A stretch of DNA of 64,000 nucleotides from Pseudomonas nitroreducens NBRC 12694. GTDB lineage: Bacteria > Pseudomonadota > Gammaproteobacteria > Pseudomonadales > Pseudomonadaceae. Shown one piece after another: positions 1 through 7,322 of this stretch (positions are counted from its first letter, which is position 1; each line of letters begins with the position of its first letter). The position numbers and the translations under genes are program-made. Under the pieces are notes generated by a model. It was not told the origin of the DNA and did not search any database. It worked only from the letters and a program-made list of their open reading frames with translations. The stretch is from positions 558,001-622,000 of the forward strand of contig NZ_BDAI01000003.1 in assembly GCF_002091755.1 (NCBI RefSeq), written 5' to 3'.

Positions 1-450
1 CGCAAGGACATGGCCATCGTTTCGCAGGCCGGGCTGCGGCAGATCGGGGATGAATTGGTAGCGCAGTGGCGTGGCCCGATCGAAGCGAAAGGTTTGACGC
101 TGGTATACGAGGCAAACCAGGAGATGCCCGGGCAATTCAACGCGCCGTTCCTGCGCTCGGTGATGAGCAATTTATTGCGCAATGCCATGCATTACACCGA
201 AAGCGGCAGCATCCGCTTACAACTTGGGCCGAACGGATTCTGGGTCGAAGACACCGGCGCCGGTATCCCGGAAGAACAGCGAGAACGGGTCTTCCAACCG
301 TTCGTTCGAGGCCAGAACCCGCGTGGTGAGGGGCTTGGGCTCGGGTTGTCGCTGGTCAAGCGGATCTGCGCCTCCGAAGGCTGGGACGTCACGCTGCGTC
401 CCGCGGAACCCCACGGCTGCCGCTTCGAAGTTCGCCTAGCCGTAGTTTGA
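1..450 (+). CDS. colS: Sensor histidine kinase, C-terminal part (ColS-like)
   Basis: The gene enters the window already open; the frame runs from base 1 with no start visible. The 149 visible residues are the ATP-binding half of a membrane sensor kinase. They show the N box (NLLRNAMHY), the G1 box (VEDTGAGIP), the F region (VFQPFVRG) and the G2 box (GLGLGLSLVKRI). Dimerisation and sensor domains are outside the window. The assignment to ColS rests on context: a methyltransferase of about 222 residues and an InaA-like kinase follow directly, the order I recall downstream of colRS in P. putida. ColRS is a zinc-responsive system affecting outer-membrane integrity. The sequence alone shows only a histidine kinase, so another kinase of the same class cannot be excluded. 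Confidence 0.65.
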   Translation, partial: RKDMAIVSQAGLRQIGDELVAQWRGPIEAKGLTLVYEANQEMPGQFNAPFLRSVMSNLLRNAMHYTESGSIRLQLGPNGFWVEDTGAGIPEEQRERVFQPFVRGQNPRGEGLGLGLSLVKRICASEGWDVTLRPAEPHGCRFEVRLAVV

Positions 451-532
451 CAAAATCTTCACAAGTGCATGACCCGGCTGTGACAGGCTGATTTGTATCG
501 TTCGCCCTGAATTCGGGAAAGGTAATAATCCG

Positions 533-1204
533 ATGACTGAAAAACCCGTCAACCTGGAGTTCTCCCAGAAGTACGACCGCCAGCATGCGCAGCGTTACCT
601 GCGCAAGCACCAGGCCGGACTGTCCCGGAAACTTTCCCATTGGCGCGATGTCCAGATAGCTCGCCAGGCACTCAAGCTTGCCGGCCAGCCTAACCTGGTA
701 CTCGACCTGCCATGTGGCGCCGGACGCTTCTGGCCGATGCTGGCCGAGAAGGAGAACCGGGTGATCATCGGGGCGGACAATTCGCCTGACATGATCGCCG
801 TGGCCTGCGCCGGTCAACCGAATGAGGTTGTCAAACGCGTTCGACCTTTGCAGACTTCGGCGTTTGCCATTGATCTGCCGGACAACGCCGTCGATAGCAT
901 CTTCTCGATGCGTCTGATGCACCACATCGGCGAATCTGATGATCGTTTGACGATGTTGCGCGAATTTCACCGCGTAAGTCGCGATTCGGTGATCCTGTCG
1001 CTGTGGGTCGATGGCAACTTCAAGTCCTGGAAACGCGCGCGCGCCGAGTCGACCCGCAAGAAACACGCCTACCAGAACCGCTTCGTGATTCCCGCCAAGA
1101 CCATCGAGGCGGAGTTCCGCCAGGCCGGTTTCAAGGTCCAGGATCACATTGATTTCGTCCCGCTCATCCATATGTGGCGGGTCTACATTCTGCGTAAGGA
1201 GTGA
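533..1204 (+). CDS. Class I SAM-dependent methyltransferase (Orf222-like)
   Basis: A 223-residue soluble protein with a class I methyltransferase fold. Motif I is LDLPCGAGRFWPML (about residues 59-72), followed by an acidic strand end (IIGADNSPDM) that would bind SAM ribose, and a motif-IV-like stretch (SIFSMRLMHHI). Substrate is unknown. It sits 82 bp after the sensor kinase and 3 bp before the InaA-like kinase, so the three are probably co-transcribed. In P. putida the equivalent gene is called orf222 and lies in the same place; a role in LPS or envelope modification is inferred only from that context. The ATG is preceded by a short purine stretch (gggaaaggtaataatccg). Confidence 0.8.
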   Translation: MTEKPVNLEFSQKYDRQHAQRYLRKHQAGLSRKLSHWRDVQIARQALKLAGQPNLVLDLPCGAGRFWPMLAEKENRVIIGADNSPDMIAVACAGQPNEVVKRVRPLQTSAFAIDLPDNAVDSIFSMRLMHHIGESDDRLTMLREFHRVSRDSVILSLWVDGNFKSWKRARAESTRKKHAYQNRFVIPAKTIEAEFRQAGFKVQDHIDFVPLIHMWRVYILRKE

Positions 1205-1207
1205 TGG

Positions 1208-1912
1208 ATGGCCGTTGATCTGGCTTCGCTGCAGCAAATTTCCGGTGAGAACGCCATCGACCGTTGGCTCCAGGTGCCCGGCAAATGGGTCGAGGAACCC
1301 AACCGTCGGCGCGGCGGCGAAAGTGGCGTGCAGCGAGTCCTGACTTCCGACGGCCGTATGCTCTACCGCAAACAGCAGATGGGGCATATCTACCGTGACC
1401 TGCTGCATCCCTTCGGCTACCCGACCGCCATTCGCGAGCGTAACGCCCTCAAGGCCGCCGAGGCGCTGGGCGTTAAAGTGCCGACCCTGGTCTATGCCGG
1501 TTGCCGCAAGGTGGATGGCGAATGGCAGGCGCTGCTGGTGACCGAATCCCTGGATGGTTTTACCAGCCTCGAAGACTGTTACGCCCGCGGCGACCAGGAT
1601 CGCTGGGGTGAAGCCCTGCACCAAAGAATTCTGCAACATTACGGCAGTACCCTTGCAAAACTTAACGCCGGCCGCTGGCAACACGGCTGCCTCTACCTCA
1701 AGCACGTGTTCGTGAAGGTGGACGGCGAGAAGATCGAAGTGGCTCTGATTGACATGGAAAAAGCTCGCCAGCGCTTCAGCGCTCAGCGTGCTGCGCGTCA
1801 TGATCTTCGCCAGGTGAAACGCCGCTCGTCGTGGACTGAGGCGCAATGGCAGGCCTTTGTCTATGGTTACCAAGCGGCGTTTGGCAGCGCCATCAAAGGG
1901 TTGCAGACATGA
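1208..1912 (+). CDS. inaA: InaA-like lipopolysaccharide kinase family protein
   Basis: A 234-residue protein of the Kdo/WaaP-InaA kinase family, a protein-kinase-like fold. The N-terminal lobe carries the lysine-containing strand (RMLYRKQQMGHIYRD) and the middle has a hinge-like VTESLDGF. The catalytic region reads KHVFVKVD then ALIDMEKARQR, in which the D of LIDMEK takes the place of the metal-binding DFG aspartate. Family members phosphorylate LPS core sugars or have unknown substrates; in P. putida inaA belongs to the ColRS neighbourhood. It starts 3 bp after the methyltransferase and its stop overlaps the next ATG by 4 nt (ATGA). Kinase activity is inferred from family. Confidence 0.75.
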   Translation: MAVDLASLQQISGENAIDRWLQVPGKWVEEPNRRRGGESGVQRVLTSDGRMLYRKQQMGHIYRDLLHPFGYPTAIRERNALKAAEALGVKVPTLVYAGCRKVDGEWQALLVTESLDGFTSLEDCYARGDQDRWGEALHQRILQHYGSTLAKLNAGRWQHGCLYLKHVFVKVDGEKIEVALIDMEKARQRFSAQRAARHDLRQVKRRSSWTEAQWQAFVYGYQAAFGSAIKGLQT

Positions 1913-2133
1913 AGTTAGAAATTACGCGAGGTTTGCTCCTCGTTGGCGCGCTCGGGGTGGCAACCCTGGCGGCGGCGGCCTGGCATGAGCCGGGGCCTTC
2001 GGTCATCACCGGAAAAGGTGGCTTGGACAGCTGCCCCATCCCGCCCAACCTGCGCGCCAAGCAACAGGACATCCGCCCGGACGATGACCTGCTGCTTTTC
2101 CTCTTCGGGATGTCGCAGAGCAAAGCACGCTGA
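1909..2133 (+). CDS. Small exported or membrane-anchored hypothetical protein
   Basis: A 74-residue protein starting at the ATG that overlaps the inaA stop (ATGA), which points to translational coupling. Residues 8-25 (GLLLVGALGVATLAAAAW) form a single hydrophobic segment usable as a signal peptide or N-terminal anchor. The rest is short and polar with one cysteine (LDSCPIPPN) and an acidic then hydrophobic stretch (DDDLLLFLFG). I do not recognise a family. It is the last gene before a strong terminator and so probably belongs to the colS-inaA transcription unit. Confidence 0.6.
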   Translation: MKLEITRGLLLVGALGVATLAAAAWHEPGPSVITGKGGLDSCPIPPNLRAKQQDIRPDDDLLLFLFGMSQSKAR

Positions 2134-2150
2134 TTTCTGATTCGAACTCA

Positions 2151-2175
2151 AAACCCCGCCTCGGCGGGGTTTTTT
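2151..2175 (+). terminator. Rho-independent terminator after the colS-inaA unit
   Basis: A 7-bp GC stem (CCCCGCC / GGCGGGG) with a 2-nt apex is flanked by AAA on the left and a run of six T on the right. It lies 17 bp after the small exported protein and ends the plus-strand operon before pncB. Confidence 0.9.
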
Positions 2176-2224
2176 GTGGGCGGCCGGTTTAGACTGCCGA
2201 TTCGAAGCCTGCAATGAGACGAGC

Positions 2225-3424
2225 ATGAGCGACAGCGCATTTTCCCGGCGGATCGTGCAGAACCTGCTGGATACCGATTTCTACAAGCTGAGCATGATGC
2301 AGGCAGTGCTGCACAACTACCCCAACGCCGAGGTGGAGTGGGAGTTCCGTTGCCGCAATGAAGAGGATCTGCGCTCCTATCTGGATCCGCTGCGCGAGCA
2401 GATCGAGCGCCTGGTGGAGCTTTCCTTCGCGCCGCAGGACCTGGCCTTCCTCGAGCGCATCCCGTTCTTCAAGCCGGACTTCATCCGCTTCCTTGGCCTT
2501 TTCCGCTTCAACCCCAACTACGTCCGACTGGGTGTGGAGAATGAGGAGCTGTACCTGCGGCTCAAGGGCCCATGGCTGCACGTGATCCTCTTTGAAGTAC
2601 CGCTGCTGGCAATCATCAGCGAAGTGCGCAACCGACATCGCCATCCGGGCGCCACGCTGACGATGGTCCGCGAGCGGCTGCAGGAAAAGTTCGACTGGTT
2701 GCGCGGGGAGGCCGGCGCGGAAGAACTGGCCGGCTTCAAGATGGCCGACTTCGGCACTCGCCGACGCTTCTCCTACCCGGTGCAGAAGGCGGTGGTGCGG
2801 GACTTGCGCGACGGCTTCCCGGGGCATTTCGTCGGCACCAGCAACGTTCACCTGGCGCGCGAGCTGGGCGTCAAGCCGCTGGGCACCATGGCGCACGAAT
2901 GGCTGATGGCGCACCAGCAGCTCGGCCCTCGGTTGATCGACAGCCAGGCCGCCGCGCTGGACGCCTGGGTGCGCGAGTACCGTGGACAACTGGGCATCGC
3001 CCTGACCGACTGCATCACCATGGATGCCTTCCTGGCGGACTTCGACCTGTACTTCGCCAAGCTCTTCGACGGCCTGCGCCACGACTCGGGCGACCCGCTG
3101 GAATGGGCGGAAAAGGCTATCCGGCACTACGAGCGGCTGGGCATCGACCCGCAGACCAAGACGCTGGTGTTCTCCGATGGCCTCAACCTGCCGCGTGCCC
3201 TGGAAATCTATCGCTCGTTACGCGAGCGCATCGACGTCAGCTTCGGCATCGGCACGCATTTCACCTGCGATGTGCCGGGCGTGCAGCCAATGAACATCGT
3301 GCTGAAAATGACCGCCTGCAATGGCCATCCGGTGGCGAAGATCTCAGACGCGCCAGGCAAGACCCAGTGCAAGGACGAGAACTTCCTTCGCTACCTCAAG
3401 CACGTCTTCAAAGTACCGGGGTAG
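2225..3424 (+). CDS. pncB: Nicotinate phosphoribosyltransferase
   Basis: Converts nicotinate plus PRPP (with ATP) to nicotinate mononucleotide in the NAD salvage pathway (Preiss-Handler), in the cytosol. The 399-residue length and sequence match bacterial PncB: the N-terminal DTDFYKLSMMQAV signature, FGTRRRFSYP, LGTMAHEWLMAH with the histidine that is phosphorylated in the family, and FSDGLN / FGIGTHF near the C-terminus. The start at 2225 (MSDSAFSRR) was chosen over an in-frame start 51 bp upstream because family members begin at this point and the extra stretch overlaps terminator DNA. It lies between an upstream terminator and the HerA-like gene, so it probably has its own promoter in the short gap. 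Confidence 0.95.
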   Translation: MSDSAFSRRIVQNLLDTDFYKLSMMQAVLHNYPNAEVEWEFRCRNEEDLRSYLDPLREQIERLVELSFAPQDLAFLERIPFFKPDFIRFLGLFRFNPNYVRLGVENEELYLRLKGPWLHVILFEVPLLAIISEVRNRHRHPGATLTMVRERLQEKFDWLRGEAGAEELAGFKMADFGTRRRFSYPVQKAVVRDLRDGFPGHFVGTSNVHLARELGVKPLGTMAHEWLMAHQQLGPRLIDSQAAALDAWVREYRGQLGIALTDCITMDAFLADFDLYFAKLFDGLRHDSGDPLEWAEKAIRHYERLGIDPQTKTLVFSDGLNLPRALEIYRSLRERIDVSFGIGTHFTCDVPGVQPMNIVLKMTACNGHPVAKISDAPGKTQCKDENFLRYLKHVFKVPG

Positions 3425-3519
3425 CCGATTGCGCGGCGCGCCGGGACGCGCCACTCTTGCTCAAGCACTCATCGCGACAGGCTTGCTGGCGCGACAGGCC
3501 CACTGAAGGGGAACAACGG

Positions 3520-4998
3520 ATGTCAGCCACGAACGAACTCATCATCGGCGCGGGTCCCGACGGGCAGCCGGTCGGCCAGTCCTGGAAGCTCGCCAACCGC
3601 CACGGCCTGATCGCCGGCGCCACCGGCACCGGCAAGACGGTGACCCTGCAGCACCTCGCCGAGTCTTTCAGCGATGCGGGTATTGCGGTGTTCGCTGCGG
3701 ACATCAAGGGTGACCTGTGTGGTATCGCCGCCGCCGGTAATCCCCAGGGCAAGGTGGCCGAGCGCATCGCCAGCATGCCGTGGCTGAACTACAAGCCCCA
3801 GGCCTACCCGGTCAGCATCTGGGACGTGGCCGGCAAGACCGGTCACCCGCTGCGCACCACGCTGTCGGAGATGGGCCCGCTGTTGCTGTCCAACCTGCTG
3901 GAACTGACCGAGAGTCAGCAGGCCGCGCTGTTCGCCGCGTTCAAGGTGGCTGATCGCGAAGGCCTGCTGCTGCTCGACCTGAAGGACCTCAAGGCGCTGC
4001 TCAACCACTTCAAGGAACACCCGGAAGTGCTCGGCGAAGACCGAGCGCTGTTCACCGCGGCTTCGTCCCAGGCGCTGCTGCGGCGCCTGGCGCTGCTGGA
4101 GCAGCAGGGTGCCGAGGACTTCTTCGGCGAACCGGCACTGCAACTCGAAGACCTGCTGCGCCCCGAGGCCGATGGTCGCGGGCGCATCCACTTGCTGGAT
4201 GCCAGCAAGCTGGTACACGACGCGCCCAAGGTTTATGCCACCTTCCTGCTCTGGCTGCTCGCCGAGCTGTTCGAACAACTGCCCGAGCGCGGCGATGCGG
4301 ACAAGCCGATCCTCGCGCTGTTCTTCGACGAGGCGCACCTGCTGTTCAACGGCACGCCCAAGGCTTTGCAGGACCGCCTGGAGCAGGTGGTGCGGCTGAT
4401 CCGCTCCAAGGGCGTGGGCGTGTACTTCGTCACCCAGTCGCCCAGTGACCTGCCGGACGACGTGCTGGCGCAACTGGGCCTGCGCATCCAGCACGGCCTG
4501 CGTGCCTTCACGGCCAAGGAGCAGAAATCCCTGCGCGCGGTGGCTGATGGCTTCCGCCCGAACCCGGCGTTCGACACCCTGAATGTGCTCACCGAACTGG
4601 GCATCGGCGAGGCGCTGGTTGGCACGCTGGAAGAGAAGGGCACTCCTGCAATGGTCGAGCGCGTGGCCGTTGCGCCGCCGCAGTCGCGCATTGGCCCGCT
4701 GACCGATGCCGAGCGTGCGGACGTCATCCGTCGCTCGCCGCTGGCCGGGCGTTATGACCAGCCGATCGACCGCGAGTCTGCCTACGAAAAGCTCACCGGC
4801 CGCGCCGACGACAAGATGGCGCCGACGCAGGGGAAGGAAGAGAAGGGCACCGACTTCGGCGGTATGGCCGGCGAGATCCTCGGTTCCCTGGCCAGCCAGG
4901 TCAGCAAGACCGTGGTGCGCCAGGCGGCGAACCAGATCGGCCGGCAACTGGTGCGAGGGCTGATGGGCGCGCTGTTGGGCGGTAGCAAGCGGCGGTAG
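3520..4998 (+). CDS. HerA-like DUF853 family ATPase
   Basis: A 492-residue predicted P-loop ATPase of the FtsK-HerA superfamily, DUF853 (YjgR-like) group. Walker A is AGATGTGKTVTLQ (about residues 34-46) and Walker B is LALFFDEAHLLF (about 266-277). A sensor-type VTQSPSDLPDDVL follows. The C-terminal 60 residues are lysine-rich and then hydrophobic (GLMGALLGGSKRR). Its physiological role is not established; family members are proposed DNA translocases. The start at 3520 follows AAGGGGAACAACGG, a usable ribosome site, and the preceding open frame is only a shadow of pncB. A terminator follows 22 bp after the stop. Confidence 0.85.
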   Translation: MSATNELIIGAGPDGQPVGQSWKLANRHGLIAGATGTGKTVTLQHLAESFSDAGIAVFAADIKGDLCGIAAAGNPQGKVAERIASMPWLNYKPQAYPVSIWDVAGKTGHPLRTTLSEMGPLLLSNLLELTESQQAALFAAFKVADREGLLLLDLKDLKALLNHFKEHPEVLGEDRALFTAASSQALLRRLALLEQQGAEDFFGEPALQLEDLLRPEADGRGRIHLLDASKLVHDAPKVYATFLLWLLAELFEQLPERGDADKPILALFFDEAHLLFNGTPKALQDRLEQVVRLIRSKGVGVYFVTQSPSDLPDDVLAQLGLRIQHGLRAFTAKEQKSLRAVADGFRPNPAFDTLNVLTELGIGEALVGTLEEKGTPAMVERVAVAPPQSRIGPLTDAERADVIRRSPLAGRYDQPIDRESAYEKLTGRADDKMAPTQGKEEKGTDFGGMAGEILGSLASQVSKTVVRQAANQIGRQLVRGLMGALLGGSKRR

Positions 4999-5020
4999 AC
5001 CTCATTTCGATGCACACCCA

Positions 5021-5046
5021 AAAGGCGCCTGAAGGCGCCTTTCTTG
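5021..5046. terminator. Bidirectional terminator between convergent genes
   Basis: A perfect 9-bp stem AAAGGCGCC / GGCGCCTTT around a TGAA loop has A and T flanks on both sides. It sits between the stop of the HerA-like gene (4998, plus) and that of the chemoreceptor (5060, minus), so it can end both transcripts. Confidence 0.85.
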
Positions 5047-5059
5047 TTTTCCGCTGCAG

Positions 5060-6949
5060 TCAGATGCGGAAGCTATCCACCAGGTGCCGCAGGCGGCCGG
5101 CCTGGTTCTCCAGGTCGGCGCAGGCGCGCAGGGTGGCCTGCAGGTTCTCCACGCCTTCCTGGTTGAGGGTGTTGATCTCGGTGATGTCCATGTTCAGCGA
5201 GTCGACCACGGCGGTCTGCTCTTCGGTGGCTGTCGCCACGGACTGGTTCATCGAGTCGATCTCGCCGATGCGGTGGGTGACGCTGGCCAGGCGCTCGCCG
5301 GCGCGATTGGCGATCTCCACACTTTCCAAGCTGTAGCGCTGGCTTTCGGTCATGGTGTCCACGGCTTCGCGGGCGCCGACCTGCAGTTCCTCGATCATCT
5401 TCTGAATCTGCTGGGCCGATTCCTGGGCGCGGTGGGCGAGGTTACGGACCTCGTCCGCCACTACCGCGAAACCACGACCGGCTTCACCGGCACGAGCGGC
5501 TTCGATAGCAGCGTTGAGAGCCAGCAGGTTGGTCTGCTCGGAGATGCCTTTGATCACCTCCAGAATCTGCCCGATGTTCACCGTGCGGCTGTTCAGCGCC
5601 TCGATGTTGGCGCAGGCCGAGCTGATCTTGTCGGACAGCAGGTTCATTGCGCTGATGGTCTGTTCGACTACCTGGCGGCCGTCGCCGGCCTGGTGCGAGG
5701 CGTCGGTGGCGTGGTGCGAGGCGTCGGCGGCGTTACGGGCGATTTCCTGGGCGGCGGCGCCCAGTTCGTTGATCGCGGCGGCGACGCTGTTGGTGCGGTT
5801 GGATTGCTCGTCGGAGTTGCTCATGGAGGAGTTGGAGGCATTCACTACCAACTGCGAAACGTCGTGCAACTGGCGCGCGGTGGAGGCCACCTCACGGATG
5901 GATTCGTGAATACGTTCGACGAAGCGGTTGAAGGCATTGCCCAGTACGCCGAACTCGTCGTTGCTGGCGACCTTCAGGCGCTTGGTCAGGTCGCCTTCGC
6001 CCTGGGCGATATCTTCCATGGCGCGGCCCATGGTGGTCAGCGGCTGCATCAGCACGCGGATCAGCATGCCCAGCAGGAGCAGGATGGCGACGATGGCGAT
6101 GGCCGCGGCAACGATGGCCGAGGCGCGGAACTTGCTCAGCATGGAGTAGGCGGCGTCTTTGTCGATGGACAGGCCGATATACCAGTTCACCGACGGCAGG
6201 CCCTTCACCTGGGTGAAGCTGAGGATGCGCGTCTGGCCGTTGAGCTCGGCCTCGCTGAAGCCGCCGCCGATCTTCGGGGTGTTCTGCGGGTAGATGTCGG
6301 CCAGGGACTTCATGATGAAGTTCTTGTCCGGGTGCACCAGGATCTTGCCGTCGCCGCTGACCAGGAAGGCGTAGCCCATGCCGCTGAAGTCCAGCGAGTT
6401 GATGATCTGCACCAGGGTTTGCAGGCCAAGGTCACCACCGACCACTCCCAGGGTCTTGCCGCCGGCCCGGGCGGGGGTGGCGACGGTCATGATCAGTTCC
6501 TGGGTGGCGGCGTCGATGTACGGCTCGGTCAACGTGGTGCCGCCAGCGGCGACGGCATCCTTGTACCAGGGACGGGTGCGCGGGTCGTAACCGTCAGGCA
6601 TGGCGCTGTTGGGGCGCATGGTGAAGGTGCCGTCTTCCTGGCCCAGGTAGGTGAAGTTGAAGGTCTTGCGCAGGGTGTCCTGTTCCAGCTGGGCGGCCAG
6701 GTGCTCCGGCGCGCTGTCGCGCGCCAGGGTCTGGGCGGTGCTCTCGATCAGCAGGATCCGGCCGCTGAGCCAGTTCTGGATGTTGCTGGCGCTCACGTCA
6801 CCCATTTCCCGCAGGTAATCCTCGAGGTCTTCGCGGATCGCGTTGCGCTGCAGGTAGTCGTTGTAAAGGGTGAAGAGGGCGAATGCCGAGAAAACCACAA
6901 GAGAAGCGGCCAGGAGGATCTTATGGCTGAATTTCAGGCTCTTGATCAT
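5060..6949 (-). CDS. pctA: Methyl-accepting chemotaxis protein, PctA-type amino-acid receptor
   Basis: A 629-residue inner-membrane chemoreceptor, the same length as P. aeruginosa PctA. TM1 lies at about 10-28, a periplasmic double-Cache (dCache_1) domain at about 30-275, and TM2 (IVAAAIAIVAILLLLGMLI) next. HAMP and a methyl-accepting helical hairpin follow, with the tip EVIKGISEQTNLLALNAAIEA. The dCache domain carries Y121, R126, W128, Y129, D146 and D173 at exactly the positions of the known amino-acid-binding motif. It is therefore predicted to sense L-amino acids and signal to CheA via CheW. The start MIKSLKFSHK was chosen by alignment to PctA; the open frame extends 38 codons further upstream. 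The signalling half is almost identical to the next receptor. Confidence 0.9.
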   Translation of the reverse strand: MIKSLKFSHKILLAASLVVFSAFALFTLYNDYLQRNAIREDLEDYLREMGDVSASNIQNWLSGRILLIESTAQTLARDSAPEHLAAQLEQDTLRKTFNFTYLGQEDGTFTMRPNSAMPDGYDPRTRPWYKDAVAAGGTTLTEPYIDAATQELIMTVATPARAGGKTLGVVGGDLGLQTLVQIINSLDFSGMGYAFLVSGDGKILVHPDKNFIMKSLADIYPQNTPKIGGGFSEAELNGQTRILSFTQVKGLPSVNWYIGLSIDKDAAYSMLSKFRASAIVAAAIAIVAILLLLGMLIRVLMQPLTTMGRAMEDIAQGEGDLTKRLKVASNDEFGVLGNAFNRFVERIHESIREVASTARQLHDVSQLVVNASNSSMSNSDEQSNRTNSVAAAINELGAAAQEIARNAADASHHATDASHQAGDGRQVVEQTISAMNLLSDKISSACANIEALNSRTVNIGQILEVIKGISEQTNLLALNAAIEAARAGEAGRGFAVVADEVRNLAHRAQESAQQIQKMIEELQVGAREAVDTMTESQRYSLESVEIANRAGERLASVTHRIGEIDSMNQSVATATEEQTAVVDSLNMDITEINTLNQEGVENLQATLRACADLENQAGRLRHLVDSFRI

Positions 6950-7283
6950 GCTGCGTCGAGTCCGGAAGTAGAGGGATGCCAGAACGGCGTTGGTCCGGGG
7001 CGACAGGTCCGATGTCGCCGCAGGGCGCCCGTTCCCGTGGTGTGAAACGGACGGCGCCGGCACGGCGGGTAGCCGGGCGGGCTTGGCCGGAACTCCCTTG
7101 TCCCGGCAGTGAAGACAGGCCCGGTTTGTTGGTTGCTATCAAAGGCCTTCACCCTTGATTTCGGCGTGGTCGGGGGAAGCTTGAAAGAGTCGGACGAACG
7201 GTAGGTGTGGCTCTGTGGCGGGTGTTTCAGTGGTGATACAGGTGGTGGCAGGCCTCCTGCAGGAGCGAGCTTACTCGCGAACA
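6950..7283. other. Intergenic region upstream of the PctA-like gene
   Basis: About 330 bp with no convincing gene. It should contain the promoter and leader of the minus-strand chemoreceptor. A weak FliA-like arrangement is visible on the minus strand at 7158-7184: TCAA, 15 nt, GCCGAAAT, three of four and five of eight matches to TAAA-N15-GCCGATAA. It would give a leader of about 200 nt. The right end holds a REP palindrome and then the terminator of the second chemoreceptor. Confidence 0.45.
7261..7282. repeat. REP palindrome (Pseudomonas type)
   Basis: AGGAGCGAGC followed by TTACTCGCGAAC, one base different from the copy at 53915-53938. This is the common Pseudomonas extragenic palindrome GCGAGC-TTxCTCGC, placed immediately beside a terminator. 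Confidence 0.75.
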
Positions 7284-7309
7284 AAAAAGGCGCCCGTAGG
7301 CGCCTTTTT
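7284..7309 (-). terminator. Terminator of the PctC-like chemoreceptor gene
   Basis: An 11-bp perfect stem (AAAAAGGCGCC / GGCGCCTTTTT) with a CGTA loop begins 14 bp beyond the stop of the minus-strand chemoreceptor. The T-run in the minus direction makes it a canonical rho-independent terminator. Confidence 0.9.
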
Positions 7310-7322
7310 CGTTTCGCCGTAA

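Noticed and set aside
451..532. Possible ColR binding site between the kinase and the methyltransferase gene
   Set aside because: The interval is AT-enriched but I could not match the site pattern with enough positions to claim it.
389..1873. 494-codon minus-strand frame opposite the methyltransferase and inaA
   Set aside because: No domain is visible and the opposite strand carries two recognisable genes.
2899..3519. Upstream extension of the HerA-like frame into pncB
   Set aside because: The stretch overlaps pncB in another frame; the family start and a ribosome site are at 3520.
5084..7045. Plus-strand open frame of 653 codons opposite the PctA-like gene
   Set aside because: Its Gly/Val/His-rich translation mirrors the chemoreceptor codons; the minus strand encodes a full-length known receptor.
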